Positions 8,400 through 19,956 of a stretch of 64,000 nucleotides of DNA are shown here, in pieces (within the stretch, counting starts at the first letter, position 1; every line of letters starts with the position of its first letter). Below the pieces are notes generated by a model. That model saw nothing but the letters and a program-made list of their open reading frames with translations, was not told the origin of the DNA and ran no database searches. The stretch covers positions 248,001 to 312,000 of the forward strand of contig NZ_BJHU01000057.1 of assembly GCF_005405905.1 (NCBI RefSeq), given 5' to 3'. This DNA comes from Acidovorax sp. NB1. GTDB lineage: Bacteria; Pseudomonadota; Gammaproteobacteria; Burkholderiales; Burkholderiaceae_C. Both the position numbers and the translations under genes were made by a program.

Positions 8400-8474
8400 C
8401 CGTCCCTGGCTAGGCGTCTCCGTCGCAGACGGTGGCAGCGCCACGGCAAGACGGAGCAACGACGCCAGGGACGG
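8400..8474 (-). other. 75-nt three-tier hairpin between aldehyde dehydrogenase and DUF779 genes
   Basis: Three nested perfect stems share one axis: CCGTCCCTGGC (8400-8410) with GCCAGGGACGG (8464-8474), CTCCGTC (8418-8424) with GACGGAG (8450-8456), and GTGGC (8432-8436) with GCCAC (8440-8444) around a 3-base loop. Asymmetric 7/7 and 7/5-base internal loops lie between the stems. There is no T run for termination on either side. It lies in the 5' leader of DUF779 on the minus strand. It may control read-through or mRNA stability, or be a palindromic repeat. Confidence 0.65.
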
Positions 8475-8492
8475 TCTGTGAACCGCCGCCCC

Positions 8493-10016
8493 TCAGAAGA
8501 AACCCAGCTTGTTTTCTGAGTAGCTCACCAGCAGGTTCTTGGTTTGCTGGTAGTGGTCCAGCATCATCTTGTGCGTCTCACGCCCAATGCCCGACTCCTT
8601 GTAGCCGCCGAACGCCGCATGTGCGGGGTACGCGTGGTAGCAGTTGGTCCACACGCGCCCGGCCTTGATCGCGCGGCCCATGCGGTAGGCCACGTTGCCG
8701 TTGCGGCTCCACACGCCCGCGCCCAAGCCGTACAGCGTGTCGTTGGCAATCGCCAGCGCTTCGGCTTCGTCCTTGAAGGTGGTCACGGCCAGCACGGGGC
8801 CGAAGATTTCTTCCTGGAAGATGCGCATCTTGTTGTGGCCCTTGAACAGCGTGGGCTGCACGTAGTAGCCGCCTTCCAGGTCGCCGCCCAGATGCGCTTG
8901 GCCGCCACCGGCCAGCACTTCGGCGCCTTCCTGTTTGCCGAGGTCGAGGTAGCTCAGGATCTTGGTGAGCTGTTCCTTCGATGCCTGTGCACCCATCATG
9001 CTGTCGGTGTCCAGCGGATTCTGGTGCTTGATGGCGGCCACGCGCTTGAGCACACGCTCCATGAACTTGTCGTAGATCGATTCCTGAATCAGTGCGCGGC
9101 TCGGGCAGGTGCAGACCTCACCCTGGTTGAACGCGAACAGCACCAGGCCTTCGATGGCCTTGTCCAGAAACGCATCGTCCTTGTCCATCACGTCAGCAAA
9201 GAAGATGTTGGGGCTCTTGCCGCCCAGCTCCAGCGTGGCGGGGATCAGGTTGTTGGCAGCGGCCTGGGCAATCACGCGGCCGGTGCTGGTGGAGCCGGTG
9301 AACGCGATCTTGGCGATGCGCTTGCTCTGCGCCAGCGGCATGCCGGCCTCGCGGCCAAAGCCGTTGACGATGTTGAGCACGCCGGGCGGCAGCAGGTCGG
9401 CAATCAGCTCGACCAGGATGAGGATGGAGATGGGGGTGGACTCTGCGGGCTTGAGCACCACACAGTTGCCCGCGCCCAGCGCCGGGGCCAGCTTCCACGC
9501 GGCCATCAGGATGGGGAAGTTCCACGGAATGATCTGGCCCACCACGCCCAGCGGCTCCTGGATGTGGTACGCCACCGTGTTTTCGTCGATGTTGCTCAAG
9601 GCGCCTTCTTGCGCCCGCACGCAGCCCGCAAAGTAGCGGAAGTGGTCCACAGTGAGCGGGATGTCGGCGTTCAGCGTCTCGCGGATGGCCTTGCCGTTGT
9701 CCACGGTCTCGGCGTAGGCCAGGCGCTCCAGGTTTTCTTCGATGCGGTTGGCGATCTTGAGCAGGATGTTGGCGCGCGTGGCGGCATCGGTCTTGCCCCA
9801 GCTGTCGGCGGCGGCGTGGGCGGCGTCCAGTGCCAGTTCGATGTCTTCGGCGGTGGAGCGGGCGGCCTGGGTGTAGACCTTGCCGCTCACGGGCGTGATG
9901 ACATCAAAGTACTGGCCCTTGACGGGCGGCACGAATTTGCCGCCGATGAAGTTGTCGTAACGGGGCTTGTAGGTGATCTTCGCGCCAGCGGCGCCGGGGG
10001 CTGCGTAAACGGTCAT
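8493..10016 (-). CDS. NAD-dependent aldehyde dehydrogenase (ExaC/AcoD type)
   Basis: This 507-residue cytosolic enzyme oxidises short-chain aldehydes such as acetaldehyde to acids. The ATG at 10016 (MTVYAAPG) follows AGGAGACAACGCTC; earlier in-frame starts lack a ribosome site. Key residues are the general-base Glu in LELGGKSPN (about 264) and the nucleophilic Cys in FNQGEVCTCPSR (about 301). The length, the YKPRYDNFIGGKFVPP opening and the C-terminal ending match the ExaC/AcoD branch. That branch is typically accompanied by DUF779 and controlled by an AcoR-type activator; both flank it here. A role in ethanol, acetoin or similar alcohol use is likely. Confidence 0.9.
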   Translation of the reverse strand: MTVYAAPGAAGAKITYKPRYDNFIGGKFVPPVKGQYFDVITPVSGKVYTQAARSTAEDIELALDAAHAAADSWGKTDAATRANILLKIANRIEENLERLAYAETVDNGKAIRETLNADIPLTVDHFRYFAGCVRAQEGALSNIDENTVAYHIQEPLGVVGQIIPWNFPILMAAWKLAPALGAGNCVVLKPAESTPISILILVELIADLLPPGVLNIVNGFGREAGMPLAQSKRIAKIAFTGSTSTGRVIAQAAANNLIPATLELGGKSPNIFFADVMDKDDAFLDKAIEGLVLFAFNQGEVCTCPSRALIQESIYDKFMERVLKRVAAIKHQNPLDTDSMMGAQASKEQLTKILSYLDLGKQEGAEVLAGGGQAHLGGDLEGGYYVQPTLFKGHNKMRIFQEEIFGPVLAVTTFKDEAEALAIANDTLYGLGAGVWSRNGNVAYRMGRAIKAGRVWTNCYHAYPAHAAFGGYKESGIGRETHKMMLDHYQQTKNLLVSYSENKLGFF

Positions 10017-10162
10017 GAGCGTTGTCTCCTGCGGTTGTTGTGGACATCGGGCGGGCCGCATGGGCCATTCCGATGCCACACCCCTACTCAAAACACATGC
10101 CAGCCTGTGCCTGGGCGTGGGCCGTTGATTTCATTGACTTTTGGGCTGCACCCACCGCGCCC

Positions 10163-10211
10163 ACCTGTCGCAGCGGACACCCCCGCGCTGTGCCGGGCCG
10201 CGACACCTGTC
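10163..10211. promoter_or_regulatory. Candidate upstream activator sites in the aldehyde dehydrogenase/acoR intergenic region
   Basis: ACCTGTC occurs twice, at 10163-10169 and 10205-10211, 42 bp apart (four helical turns). Each copy has a nearby GACA (10176-10179 and 10202-10205), giving TGTC-N6-GACA and GACA-CC-TGTC dyads. This placement suits binding by the divergently encoded AcoR-like activator. No convincing -24/-12 promoter toward the dehydrogenase was found; GG-N10-GC matches exist but are poor. The rest of the 313-base gap shows nothing clear. Confidence 0.35.
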
Positions 10212-10329
10212 ACGAAATGGAACAGTTGGCGCCCGGCTTGCGCCCCCGCCCTTGCCCCGCGCCGTGGCGCCCGCCATACTGGCCCATACACCACAAGCGG
10301 GCCGCCCTGAGCCCGCACGGAGACAAAGC

Positions 10330-12279
10330 GTGCGCCCCAACACCTCCCCCGTCGCCCTGCGACAGGCCCGCCAGCACCTGCTGGACTCTGGCCAGTGCCC
10401 CAGCGGCCTGGTGGACGAGCGCCTGGCGCGCTCCTGGTCGCGCAGCCTGGCGGCGGGCCTGGTGCCCACCGGGCGGCCCCAGGGCATCGACCACCCCAGC
10501 AGCGGCACGCTGCGCCAGGTGCTGGCCAGCAACCCCGAGCTGCTGGCGCACTCGCGGCCGGTGATGGAATACCTGTTTGAACAAGTGCGCCACAGCCAGA
10601 GCGTGGTGGTGCTGGCCGACCGGCGCGGCATGCTCATGCACACGCTGGGCGACCCGGTTTTTGTCGGCAAGGCCGAGCGCGTGGCGTTGACCAGCGGCGC
10701 CTCGTGGCACGAGGCGCACCGGGGCACCAACGCCATCGGCACGGCCCTGGCCGAGGGCTGTGCGGTGGAGGTGCATGGCAGCGAGCATTACCTGGAGCGC
10801 AACGGCTTTCTCACCTGCGCGGCCTCGCCCATCCTCTCGGCCACGGGCGACCTGCTGGGCATCCTCGACATCTCGGGCGACTACCGCAACGGCCACGCGC
10901 ACGCCCTGGGCCTGGTGAGCACGGCCGCCCGCATGATCGAAAACCGCCTGCTGGCCGCCACCTGCAAACGCAACATCCGCCTGCACCTGCACCGCGACCC
11001 GGAGGGCATCGGCAGCGTGGCCGAAGGCATCGTGGCCGTGTCGGCCGACGGCTGGATCGTGGGCGCCAACCGCGTGGCCTTGGCCCAGCTGGGTCTGCAC
11101 GCGCGCGACGTGGGCGCCACCTTGCTGGAGCGGGTGCTGGATGTGCGGCTCGATGACCTGCTCTCGCACCACAAGCGCCGCCCCCAGCAGCCCCAGGCGC
11201 TGCGCACACCCCAAGGCGGCCTGCTGTTTGCCCAGGTGCAGGTGGACGCCGCCGCGTGGGTCACCCCGTCGCCCTCCGCCCCCGCAGCCCGCGCCACACC
11301 CGCGCATGACGCGCTGGCCCAGCTGGACACGGGCGACACCCGCTGGCGCAGCGCCGCCGACAAGGCCCGCCGCGTGGTGGGCAAGCCGATTGCGGTGCTG
11401 GTGCAGGGCGAGTCGGGCGTGGGCAAGGAGGTGTTTGCGCGCGCGCTGCACGCCAGCGGCCCGCGCTGCGATGCACCCTTTGTGGCCATCAACTGCGCGG
11501 CGATCCCTGAGCACCTCATCGAATCCGAACTCTTCGGCCATGTGGCGGGCGCCTTCACCGGTGCGCGCAAGGAGGGCCACCTGGGCCGCCTGCGCGAGGC
11601 CCATGGCGGCACGCTGTTCCTCGACGAAATTGGCGACATGCCGCTGGCCCTGCAGACCCGCCTGCTGCGTGTGCTGCAGGAGCGCAGCGTGACCCCCGTG
11701 GGCGCCAGCAAGGCCGTGCCGGTGGACTTTGCGCTGGTCTGCGCCACACACAACCAGCTGCTGCAGGCGGCCGAACAGGGGCGCTTTCGGCAAGACCTGT
11801 ACTACCGCATCAACGGCCTTACGGTGCAGCTGCCCGCGCTGCGCGAGCGCAGCGACTTCGTGGCACTGGCGCAGCGCCTGCTGGCCGACCTGGCCACCGA
11901 GCAGGGCCTGGGTTTTGAGGTGCAGGTGGCGCCCGATTTGCTGGCCCGCCTGGCCGTCTACCCTTGGCCCGGCAACCTGCGCCAGCTGGCCAACGTGCTG
12001 CGCACCGCCTGCGCCATGCTGGCCGAGGGCGAAGACACCCTGGGCTGGGACCATATGCCCGACGACCTGGTACAGGCGCTGACGGCGGCGCCTGCCCCTG
12101 CGCCCGCGCAGAACGAATCGGCTGCCAACCCGGCCGCGCTGAACCTGCAGCAACTCTCCCAGGCCGCCATCGACCAGGCGCTGCAGGCCGCACGCGGCAA
12201 CATGTCGCAGGCGGCGCGCCAGCTGGGCATCAGCCGCCAGACGCTGTACCGCAAGCTGGGCGGGCGTTCCACCCCATAG
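10330..12279 (+). CDS. AcoR-like sigma54-dependent transcriptional activator
   Basis: This 649-residue enhancer-binding protein starts at GTG 10330 behind GGAGACAAAGC; the open frame reaches back to 10141 without a ribosome site. Residues about 70-200 form a GAF-type sensor. The AAA+ domain carries Walker A GESGVGKE (about 360), the sigma54-contact loop GAFTGAR (about 408) and a Walker B segment GGTLFLDEIGD. A Fis-type helix-turn-helix closes the protein (GNMSQAARQLGISRQTLYRK). It is divergent from the aldehyde dehydrogenase gene. By analogy with AcoR/ExaE-type regulators it probably activates that gene in response to an alcohol, acetoin or aldehyde signal. Confidence 0.88.
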   Translation: MRPNTSPVALRQARQHLLDSGQCPSGLVDERLARSWSRSLAAGLVPTGRPQGIDHPSSGTLRQVLASNPELLAHSRPVMEYLFEQVRHSQSVVVLADRRGMLMHTLGDPVFVGKAERVALTSGASWHEAHRGTNAIGTALAEGCAVEVHGSEHYLERNGFLTCAASPILSATGDLLGILDISGDYRNGHAHALGLVSTAARMIENRLLAATCKRNIRLHLHRDPEGIGSVAEGIVAVSADGWIVGANRVALAQLGLHARDVGATLLERVLDVRLDDLLSHHKRRPQQPQALRTPQGGLLFAQVQVDAAAWVTPSPSAPAARATPAHDALAQLDTGDTRWRSAADKARRVVGKPIAVLVQGESGVGKEVFARALHASGPRCDAPFVAINCAAIPEHLIESELFGHVAGAFTGARKEGHLGRLREAHGGTLFLDEIGDMPLALQTRLLRVLQERSVTPVGASKAVPVDFALVCATHNQLLQAAEQGRFRQDLYYRINGLTVQLPALRERSDFVALAQRLLADLATEQGLGFEVQVAPDLLARLAVYPWPGNLRQLANVLRTACAMLAEGEDTLGWDHMPDDLVQALTAAPAPAPAQNESAANPAALNLQQLSQAAIDQALQAARGNMSQAARQLGISRQTLYRKLGGRSTP

Positions 12280-12288
12280 CTGTTGATT

Positions 12289-12355
12289 TAAAAGCTATTA
12301 ATTTGATAGCTATTGAGGCAATACCATCAGACGGTAGCGCCCTTTTTTGCTTGAA
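12289..12355 (-). repeat. Short interspersed repeat, copy 3
   Basis: The minus strand reads TTCAAGCAAAAAAGGGCGC, then CTGATGGTATTGCCTCAATAG, then CTATCAAATTAATAGCTTTT. It is nearly identical in the middle to copy 7 at 45702. It encodes the last residues of the histidine kinase (QAKKGATV) and fills the gap to the convergent acoR-like gene. Confidence 0.8.
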
Positions 12356-13724
12356 CCGGCAACACCAGCCGCGCCCGCAGGCCCTGGCCGGGTGCGCTGT
12401 GCAGCTCCAGCCGCCCGCCGTGGCTGCGCGCCACACGCTCCACGATGGCCAGGCCCAGGCCCGCACCCGGTGCGCCTGACCGCGCCGCCCCATCGCCGCG
12501 CGCAAAGGGCTGGCGGATGCGGTCGAGGTCGGCGGGGGCAATGCCCCGGCCCTGGTCCTGCACCTCCAGCCACACGCTGTCGGCATCGACCCCGGTGCGC
12601 AGCACCACGGGCGGCGCGCCGTGGCGCCAGGCGTTTTCGACCAGGTTGTCCAGCGCGCGGCGCAGGGCCTGGGGGCGCACGGGCACGTCGGGCAAGGGCA
12701 CCAGCTCCAGGGGCAGCGCGCGGCCATGGTCGGCCTGGGCCTCGGCCACGGCCTGGGCCAGGTCGTTGAGCGATGCGCGGGTGGGCGCCTCGGCCTCGGC
12801 GCTGCGCGCAAACTGCAGGAACTGACCGACGATGCCGTCCATCTCGTCAATGCTGCGCGCCATGCTGGCGGCCAGGGGCGCATCGATCTGTGCGCCCGCA
12901 ATCTCCACCCCCAGGCGCAGCTTGGTCAGCGGCGTGCGCAGGTCGTGCGACACGCCCGCCAGCATCAGCGCCCGTTCGTGGTCGGCAGCGGCCAGGCTCT
13001 GCGCCATGTGGTTGAAGCTGCGGGCCACGGTGGCGATTTCCTCCGGCCCGGCCTCGGGCAGCACGTCAGGGGCCTGGCCCTGCGCCAGCTGGCGCGCGGC
13101 CCCCACCACCTGGGCCAGCGGGCGGTGGATGTGGCGCTGCAGCCACCACGCGCCCAGCAGCGCCAGCAGCATGCTGGCCAGCGTGGCAGCCAGCCAGGCG
13201 CCGGTGAAGGCGCGTGTGGGGAACACGCTGGGCAGGTTCAGCCAATAGGTCTCTGCCCCCTCCGGCCCCTGGTGCACTATGCGCAGGGCCAGCACGCCCG
13301 TGCTGTCACGGCGCCATACGGGTTGTGATGACTGCGATATTGGTGTTGCCGCATCGTCCACTCCCAGGCGGTGCGACACCGCCTGCACAAACTGCCGCTC
13401 CATGGGCGACAGCAGCGCACGCCGCGCAGCGCTTTCCGCCGCCACCGGCGGGGCCGACCGCACCGATTGCTGGTTGAAGGCCTCGACGAATGCGGCCCGC
13501 TGTGCCGGGGGCAGTGCCTGCAGCCCGGCGCGCAGCGCGCCGACGTTGCGCGCAACGCCGTCGGCCACCTGCGCCACGCGGGGTTGAAAGATCATCTGCC
13601 GCACCAGCATGGCCGCCACCAGCTGGCCCAGCACGATCAGCACCGCCATCAGCAGTAGATTGCGGCCCAGCAGGCTGCGCGGCCACCAGCCCCGGGTGGG
13701 GTTGAGTGTGGCGGAGGGTGTCAT
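12327..13724 (-). CDS. EnvZ-like sensor histidine kinase
   Basis: This 465-residue membrane kinase has a first membrane helix at about residues 40-62, a periplasmic domain, a second helix at about 170-190 (WLAATLASMLLALLGAWWL), HAMP, then HisKA with the phospho-accepting His in GVSHDLRTPLTK (about 258). The ATP-binding domain has N box LDNLVENAWRHG, G1 DQGRGI and G2 GAGLGLAIV. The ATG at 13724 overlaps the stop of the response regulator gene by four bases. The two form one unit, regulator first. The last eight residues (QAKKGATV) come from an interspersed repeat. The signal sensed is unknown; the pairing resembles EnvZ/OmpR. Confidence 0.9.
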   Translation of the reverse strand: MTPSATLNPTRGWWPRSLLGRNLLLMAVLIVLGQLVAAMLVRQMIFQPRVAQVADGVARNVGALRAGLQALPPAQRAAFVEAFNQQSVRSAPPVAAESAARRALLSPMERQFVQAVSHRLGVDDAATPISQSSQPVWRRDSTGVLALRIVHQGPEGAETYWLNLPSVFPTRAFTGAWLAATLASMLLALLGAWWLQRHIHRPLAQVVGAARQLAQGQAPDVLPEAGPEEIATVARSFNHMAQSLAAADHERALMLAGVSHDLRTPLTKLRLGVEIAGAQIDAPLAASMARSIDEMDGIVGQFLQFARSAEAEAPTRASLNDLAQAVAEAQADHGRALPLELVPLPDVPVRPQALRRALDNLVENAWRHGAPPVVLRTGVDADSVWLEVQDQGRGIAPADLDRIRQPFARGDGAARSGAPGAGLGLAIVERVARSHGGRLELHSAPGQGLRARLVLPVQAKKGATV

Positions 13725-14464
13725 GCTTTGCCTCCGCAGCCCGGCGCTGCGCCGTCGGGCACAAACACATAGCCCACGCCCCACACGGTGCGGATGTGGC
13801 GCGGCTGCGCCGGGTCGGCCTCGATGAGCTTGCGCAGCCGCATCACCTGCACGTCGATGCTGCGGTCGGTGGCGGTGTGGTCGGGCCCATAGGCCAGTGC
13901 AATGAGGCGGTCGCGCCCCAGGGGCCGGTGGGGCTGGCGGGCCAGGGCCTGCAGCAGCGCAAATTCACCCGTGGTCAGGGGCAGGTCTTCGCCGTGGCGC
14001 TGCAGCCGCCGCTCGTCCAGCCACAGCGTGAACGCGCCGAAGGTGATGCAGCCGCCCGCCTGGCGCGGCCCGGTGTGTGCGCCCAGCAGGCGCTGGCGGC
14101 GCACCATGGCCTGGATGCGGGCCAGCAGCTCGCGCGGGTTGAAGGGCTTGGGCAGGTAGTCGTCGGCGCCCATCTCCAGGCCCACGATGCGGTCCACCGG
14201 GTCGCCGCGCGCGGTGAGCATGAGGATAGGAATGGTCTCGCCCTGCGCGCGCAGGCGGCGGCAGATGGCCAGGCCGTCCTCGCCGGGCATCATCACGTCG
14301 AGCACCAGCACATCAAAACGCTCGCGCTGCAGCAGCGCATCGAGCGGGCCCGCGCCATCCACCGTGCGCACGGTGTAGCCCTGGTCGCTCAGGTAGCGCT
14401 GCAGCAGCGCGCGCAGCTCGGGCTCGTCGTCGGCAACCAGGATCTTGGCGAGGGTGTCGGTCAT
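13721..14464 (-). CDS. OmpR-family response regulator
   Basis: This 247-residue DNA-binding regulator has a receiver domain with acidic pair DDE near residue 12, phospho-acceptor Asp in VLDVMMPGEDG (about 56), Lys in YLPKPFNPREL, and a C-terminal winged helix (TTGEFALLQALARQPHRPLG, then DVQVMRLRKLIE, then VWGVGYVFVP). The start at 14464 gives MTDTLAKILVADDE; the longer open frame upstream lacks receiver-like sequence. It is translationally coupled to the kinase downstream. The 98-140 bases upstream carry four TGACA half-sites at 10-bp spacing, the classical layout for OmpR-family binding, so it probably controls itself and the divergent esterase. Confidence 0.92.
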   Translation of the reverse strand: MTDTLAKILVADDEPELRALLQRYLSDQGYTVRTVDGAGPLDALLQRERFDVLVLDVMMPGEDGLAICRRLRAQGETIPILMLTARGDPVDRIVGLEMGADDYLPKPFNPRELLARIQAMVRRQRLLGAHTGPRQAGGCITFGAFTLWLDERRLQRHGEDLPLTTGEFALLQALARQPHRPLGRDRLIALAYGPDHTATDRSIDVQVMRLRKLIEADPAQPRHIRTVWGVGYVFVPDGAAPGCGGKA

Positions 14465-14561
14465 GGGGCGGGGGTTCTCGGCCAGGCAGGCCACAGGCCC
14501 GATGGTACGGCGCGCCCCGCAGTGCCCGGGCAGGCCCCCCGCAGCGCCAGGGCCGGGGTGA

Positions 14562-14604
14562 TGACAGCCTGTGACAAGCCCTGCGCGTTTGTCACGCTTT
14601 GTCA
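14562..14604. promoter_or_regulatory. Paired tandem TGACA boxes, likely OmpR-type regulator sites
   Basis: TGACA at 14562 and TGACAA at 14572 are direct repeats with a 10-bp period. TTTGTCA at 14588-14594 and 14598-14604 are the same tandem pair in inverse orientation. Two head-to-tail boxes facing each other lie between the response regulator start (14464) and the esterase start (14709). Confidence 0.6.
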
Positions 14605-14708
14605 TCATTGGGCGCGGCGCTGCAACGTTGGGCACATCCACCGGTGCGACAGTGGGGCATCGGCAGCACCAGGCCGCAGCCCCCACCACTTTTGCAGGAG
14701 TTTTGCCC

Positions 14709-15683
14709 ATGCCCACGGCCCACCGCACCTTGTCCCTCGTCGCCGCCCTGGCCCTGGCCGCCACGGCCTGCGCCCAGGCCCAGCCGTCCGACGCACCCCA
14801 GGGCGGGCGCCTGCGCGCGCTCATCGCCCAGAAGCAGGCCCAGGCACAGGCCGCCGCGCTGCCCACCGGCGTGCAGCGCATTGCCGATGTGCCCTATGGC
14901 ACCGACCCGGCGCAGCGCATGGACGTGTATGTGCCCACCAGCCCCACCACAGGAACCAACAGCCTGCTGGCCAGCACCGTGCGCGCGCCCGTCATCTTCA
15001 TGGTGCATGGCGGCGGCTGGCGGCATGGCGACAAGGCCATGGGCCGCGTGGTGCAGGAGAAGGTGAACCGCTGGGTGCCCAAGGGCTTCATCCTCATCTC
15101 CATCAATTACCGCATGCTGCCCGATGCCCCCGTGGCCGTGCAGGAGCGCGATGTGCAGGCCGCCCTCATGGCCGCGCAGCAGCGGGCCACCACCTGGGGC
15201 GGCGACCCGGGCCGCTTCATCCTCATGGGCCACTCGGCAGGGGCGCACCTGGTGGCCTTGCTCAATGCCCACGCGCCGCAGGCCCTGCGCGAAGGCGCCT
15301 GGCCCTGGCTGGGCACGGTGGTGCTCGACAGCGCGGTGATGAACGTGCCCGCCTATATGCGCGCACCCCACATGCCGCTGTACGACGACGCGTTTGGCGC
15401 CGACCCGGCCTACTGGCGGTTGCTGTCGCCCCTGCACCAGTGGACGGCGGGCGCCCCGCCGGTGCAGATGGTGTGCTCCACCGAGCGCGCCGACCAGCCC
15501 TGCCACCAGGCCGAGGCCCTGGCCCGCCATGTACACAGCCTGGGCGGCCGCGCCGAGGTGCTGCCACAGGACCTGAGCCACGGCGAGATCAACGCCCAGC
15601 TGGGGCTGGAGAGCCCCTACACCCGGGCGGTGGAGGCCTTCATGGGCTCGCTGGATGCCGAGGTGGCGCGGCGCCTGCCCTGA
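14709..15683 (+). CDS. Exported alpha/beta-hydrolase (HSL-like esterase/lipase)
   Basis: This 324-residue serine hydrolase has an N-terminal signal peptide (MPTAHRTLSLVAALALAATA), cut near the Cys-Ala-Gln-Ala segment; a Cys at the hydrophobic end (TACAQ) leaves a lipoprotein possible. The start at 14709 follows AGGAG. The oxyanion-hole motif HGGGW lies at about residues 100-104. The nucleophile elbow GHSAGAH has Ser near 176, and a late His in LSHGEINA completes the likely triad. This is the hormone-sensitive-lipase branch that hydrolyses short esters. It is divergent from the OmpR-like regulator across the TGACA boxes, so it is a plausible target of that system. Confidence 0.85.
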   Translation: MPTAHRTLSLVAALALAATACAQAQPSDAPQGGRLRALIAQKQAQAQAAALPTGVQRIADVPYGTDPAQRMDVYVPTSPTTGTNSLLASTVRAPVIFMVHGGGWRHGDKAMGRVVQEKVNRWVPKGFILISINYRMLPDAPVAVQERDVQAALMAAQQRATTWGGDPGRFILMGHSAGAHLVALLNAHAPQALREGAWPWLGTVVLDSAVMNVPAYMRAPHMPLYDDAFGADPAYWRLLSPLHQWTAGAPPVQMVCSTERADQPCHQAEALARHVHSLGGRAEVLPQDLSHGEINAQLGLESPYTRAVEAFMGSLDAEVARRLP

Positions 15684-15692
15684 GGCAGGGCG

Positions 15693-15750
15693 TAAAAACT
15701 ATCATTTTGATAGCTTAAAAAGTAAGCCCAACGCGCGCAAACGGCCTTTT

Positions 15751-15765
<15 letters not shown>
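15693..15765 (-). repeat. Short interspersed repeat, copy 4
   Basis: The minus strand reads TCAAAATTGCAATAAAAAAG, then GGCCGTTTGCGCGCG, then AAGCTATCAAAATGATAG. It covers the last codons of uvrA (QSKLQ and stop) and fills the gap to the convergent esterase gene. The final dyad plus A/T runs may also help terminate transcription. Confidence 0.65.
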
Positions 15766-18840
<3,075 letters not shown>

Positions 18841-18888
18841 GATAGGTCACCCGCCCTTGGCGCGCAGCCCCCACATAATGGGCGCGCC

Positions 18889-19956
18889 ATGACCGCCCCG
18901 CAGCCCCTGCCCTCCACCCTGTTCACCACCGACCAGCAAGCCGGTGAGGCCCGCTTTGAGGCATGGCGCAACAGCATCTCGGTGGTGTTTGACGTGGCGC
19001 CGCTGGCGCCGGAAGGCATTGCGGCGTTCCAGGCGTCGGTGCAGGCCACCCATCTGGGGCATTTGCTGGTGGGCGATCTGCACTTTGCGGGGCAGCAATT
19101 TCTGCGTTCGCAGCCCCGGGTGGTGCGCGATGGGCTCGACCACTACCTGGTGCAGTGGTACCGCACGGGCGGCTTTGTGGGCCAGCGCGATGGCGGCACG
19201 GACCTTGAAGTGCGCCCCGGCGACATCGCCATCCTGGACCTGGGCCGCACCCTGCGCACCTTTGCACGCCCCTCGCATGTGATGACCCTGATCGTGCCGC
19301 GCGAGCTGCTCCACGAGGCCCTGGGGGTGCGCGACTCGGACCTGCACGGCACGGTGCTGCGCGGCGGCTCGGCACTGGGCGGCCTGCTGAGCGACCACCT
19401 GCTGTCGCTGCAGCGCCGCCTGCCCGGTGTTGCGCTGGACGACGCCCCCGCCGTCGCCCGTGCCAGCGTGCAGATGCTGGCGGCCTGCGTGTTGCCCAGC
19501 ACCCACACGCTGCACGGCGCCCAGGGCGCCCTGGAGGGTGTGACGCTGCAGCGCATCCAGCGGCACATCCACCGCCACCTGGGCGCGGACCTGAGCGCCG
19601 ATGCCCTGTGCCGCATTTTTGGCCTGTCGCGCAGTGCGCTGTACCGCCTGTTTGAACCCCTGGGTGGGGTGGCCCACCATGTGCAGCAGCGGCGGCTGCT
19701 GTCGGCCTACCATGCACTGGCCAACCCGGCCAACCACCGCCTGCGCGTGGCCGAGGTGGCAACGCGGGTGGGTTTTGCGAGCAATGCCCATTTCAGCCGC
19801 GCCTTTCGCACGGCGTTTGGCATCGCGCCGTCGGATGTGCGGGCCCCCGGTGGCATGGGCGCCGGGGAGGCCCACCAGCCCGGGGCACAGGGCAGCTCTG
19901 CCGAGTACGCGGCCTGGGTGCGGGGCCTGCAAGGGGCGGGCGCCGCCGTCGGCTGA
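18889..19956 (+). CDS. AraC-family transcriptional regulator
   Basis: This 355-residue regulator has an N-terminal AraC-binding-like domain (about 20-190; FEAWRNSISVVFDVAPLA, GDIAILDLGRTLRTFARPSH) and a C-terminal double helix-turn-helix (about 225-330; LSADALCRIFGLSRSALYRL, VAEVATRVGFASNAHFSRAF). The N-terminal layout is that of the AraC_binding_2/FeaR-like group, which often controls aromatic or amine catabolism. The start at 18889 is taken because the frame upstream overlaps the uvrA start. No adjacent catabolic gene suggests a target. Confidence 0.85.
   Translation: MTAPQPLPSTLFTTDQQAGEARFEAWRNSISVVFDVAPLAPEGIAAFQASVQATHLGHLLVGDLHFAGQQFLRSQPRVVRDGLDHYLVQWYRTGGFVGQRDGGTDLEVRPGDIAILDLGRTLRTFARPSHVMTLIVPRELLHEALGVRDSDLHGTVLRGGSALGGLLSDHLLSLQRRLPGVALDDAPAVARASVQMLAACVLPSTHTLHGAQGALEGVTLQRIQRHIHRHLGADLSADALCRIFGLSRSALYRLFEPLGGVAHHVQQRRLLSAYHALANPANHRLRVAEVATRVGFASNAHFSRAFRTAFGIAPSDVRAPGGMGAGEAHQPGAQGSSAEYAAWVRGLQGAGAAVG

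Noticed and set aside
10228..10241. GG-N10-GC match (TTGGCGCCCGGCTTGC) resembling a sigma54 promoter upstream of the acoR-like gene
   Set aside because: It points toward the activator and not the dehydrogenase, lacks the full TGGCAC/TTGCA consensus, and such matches are common in GC-rich DNA.
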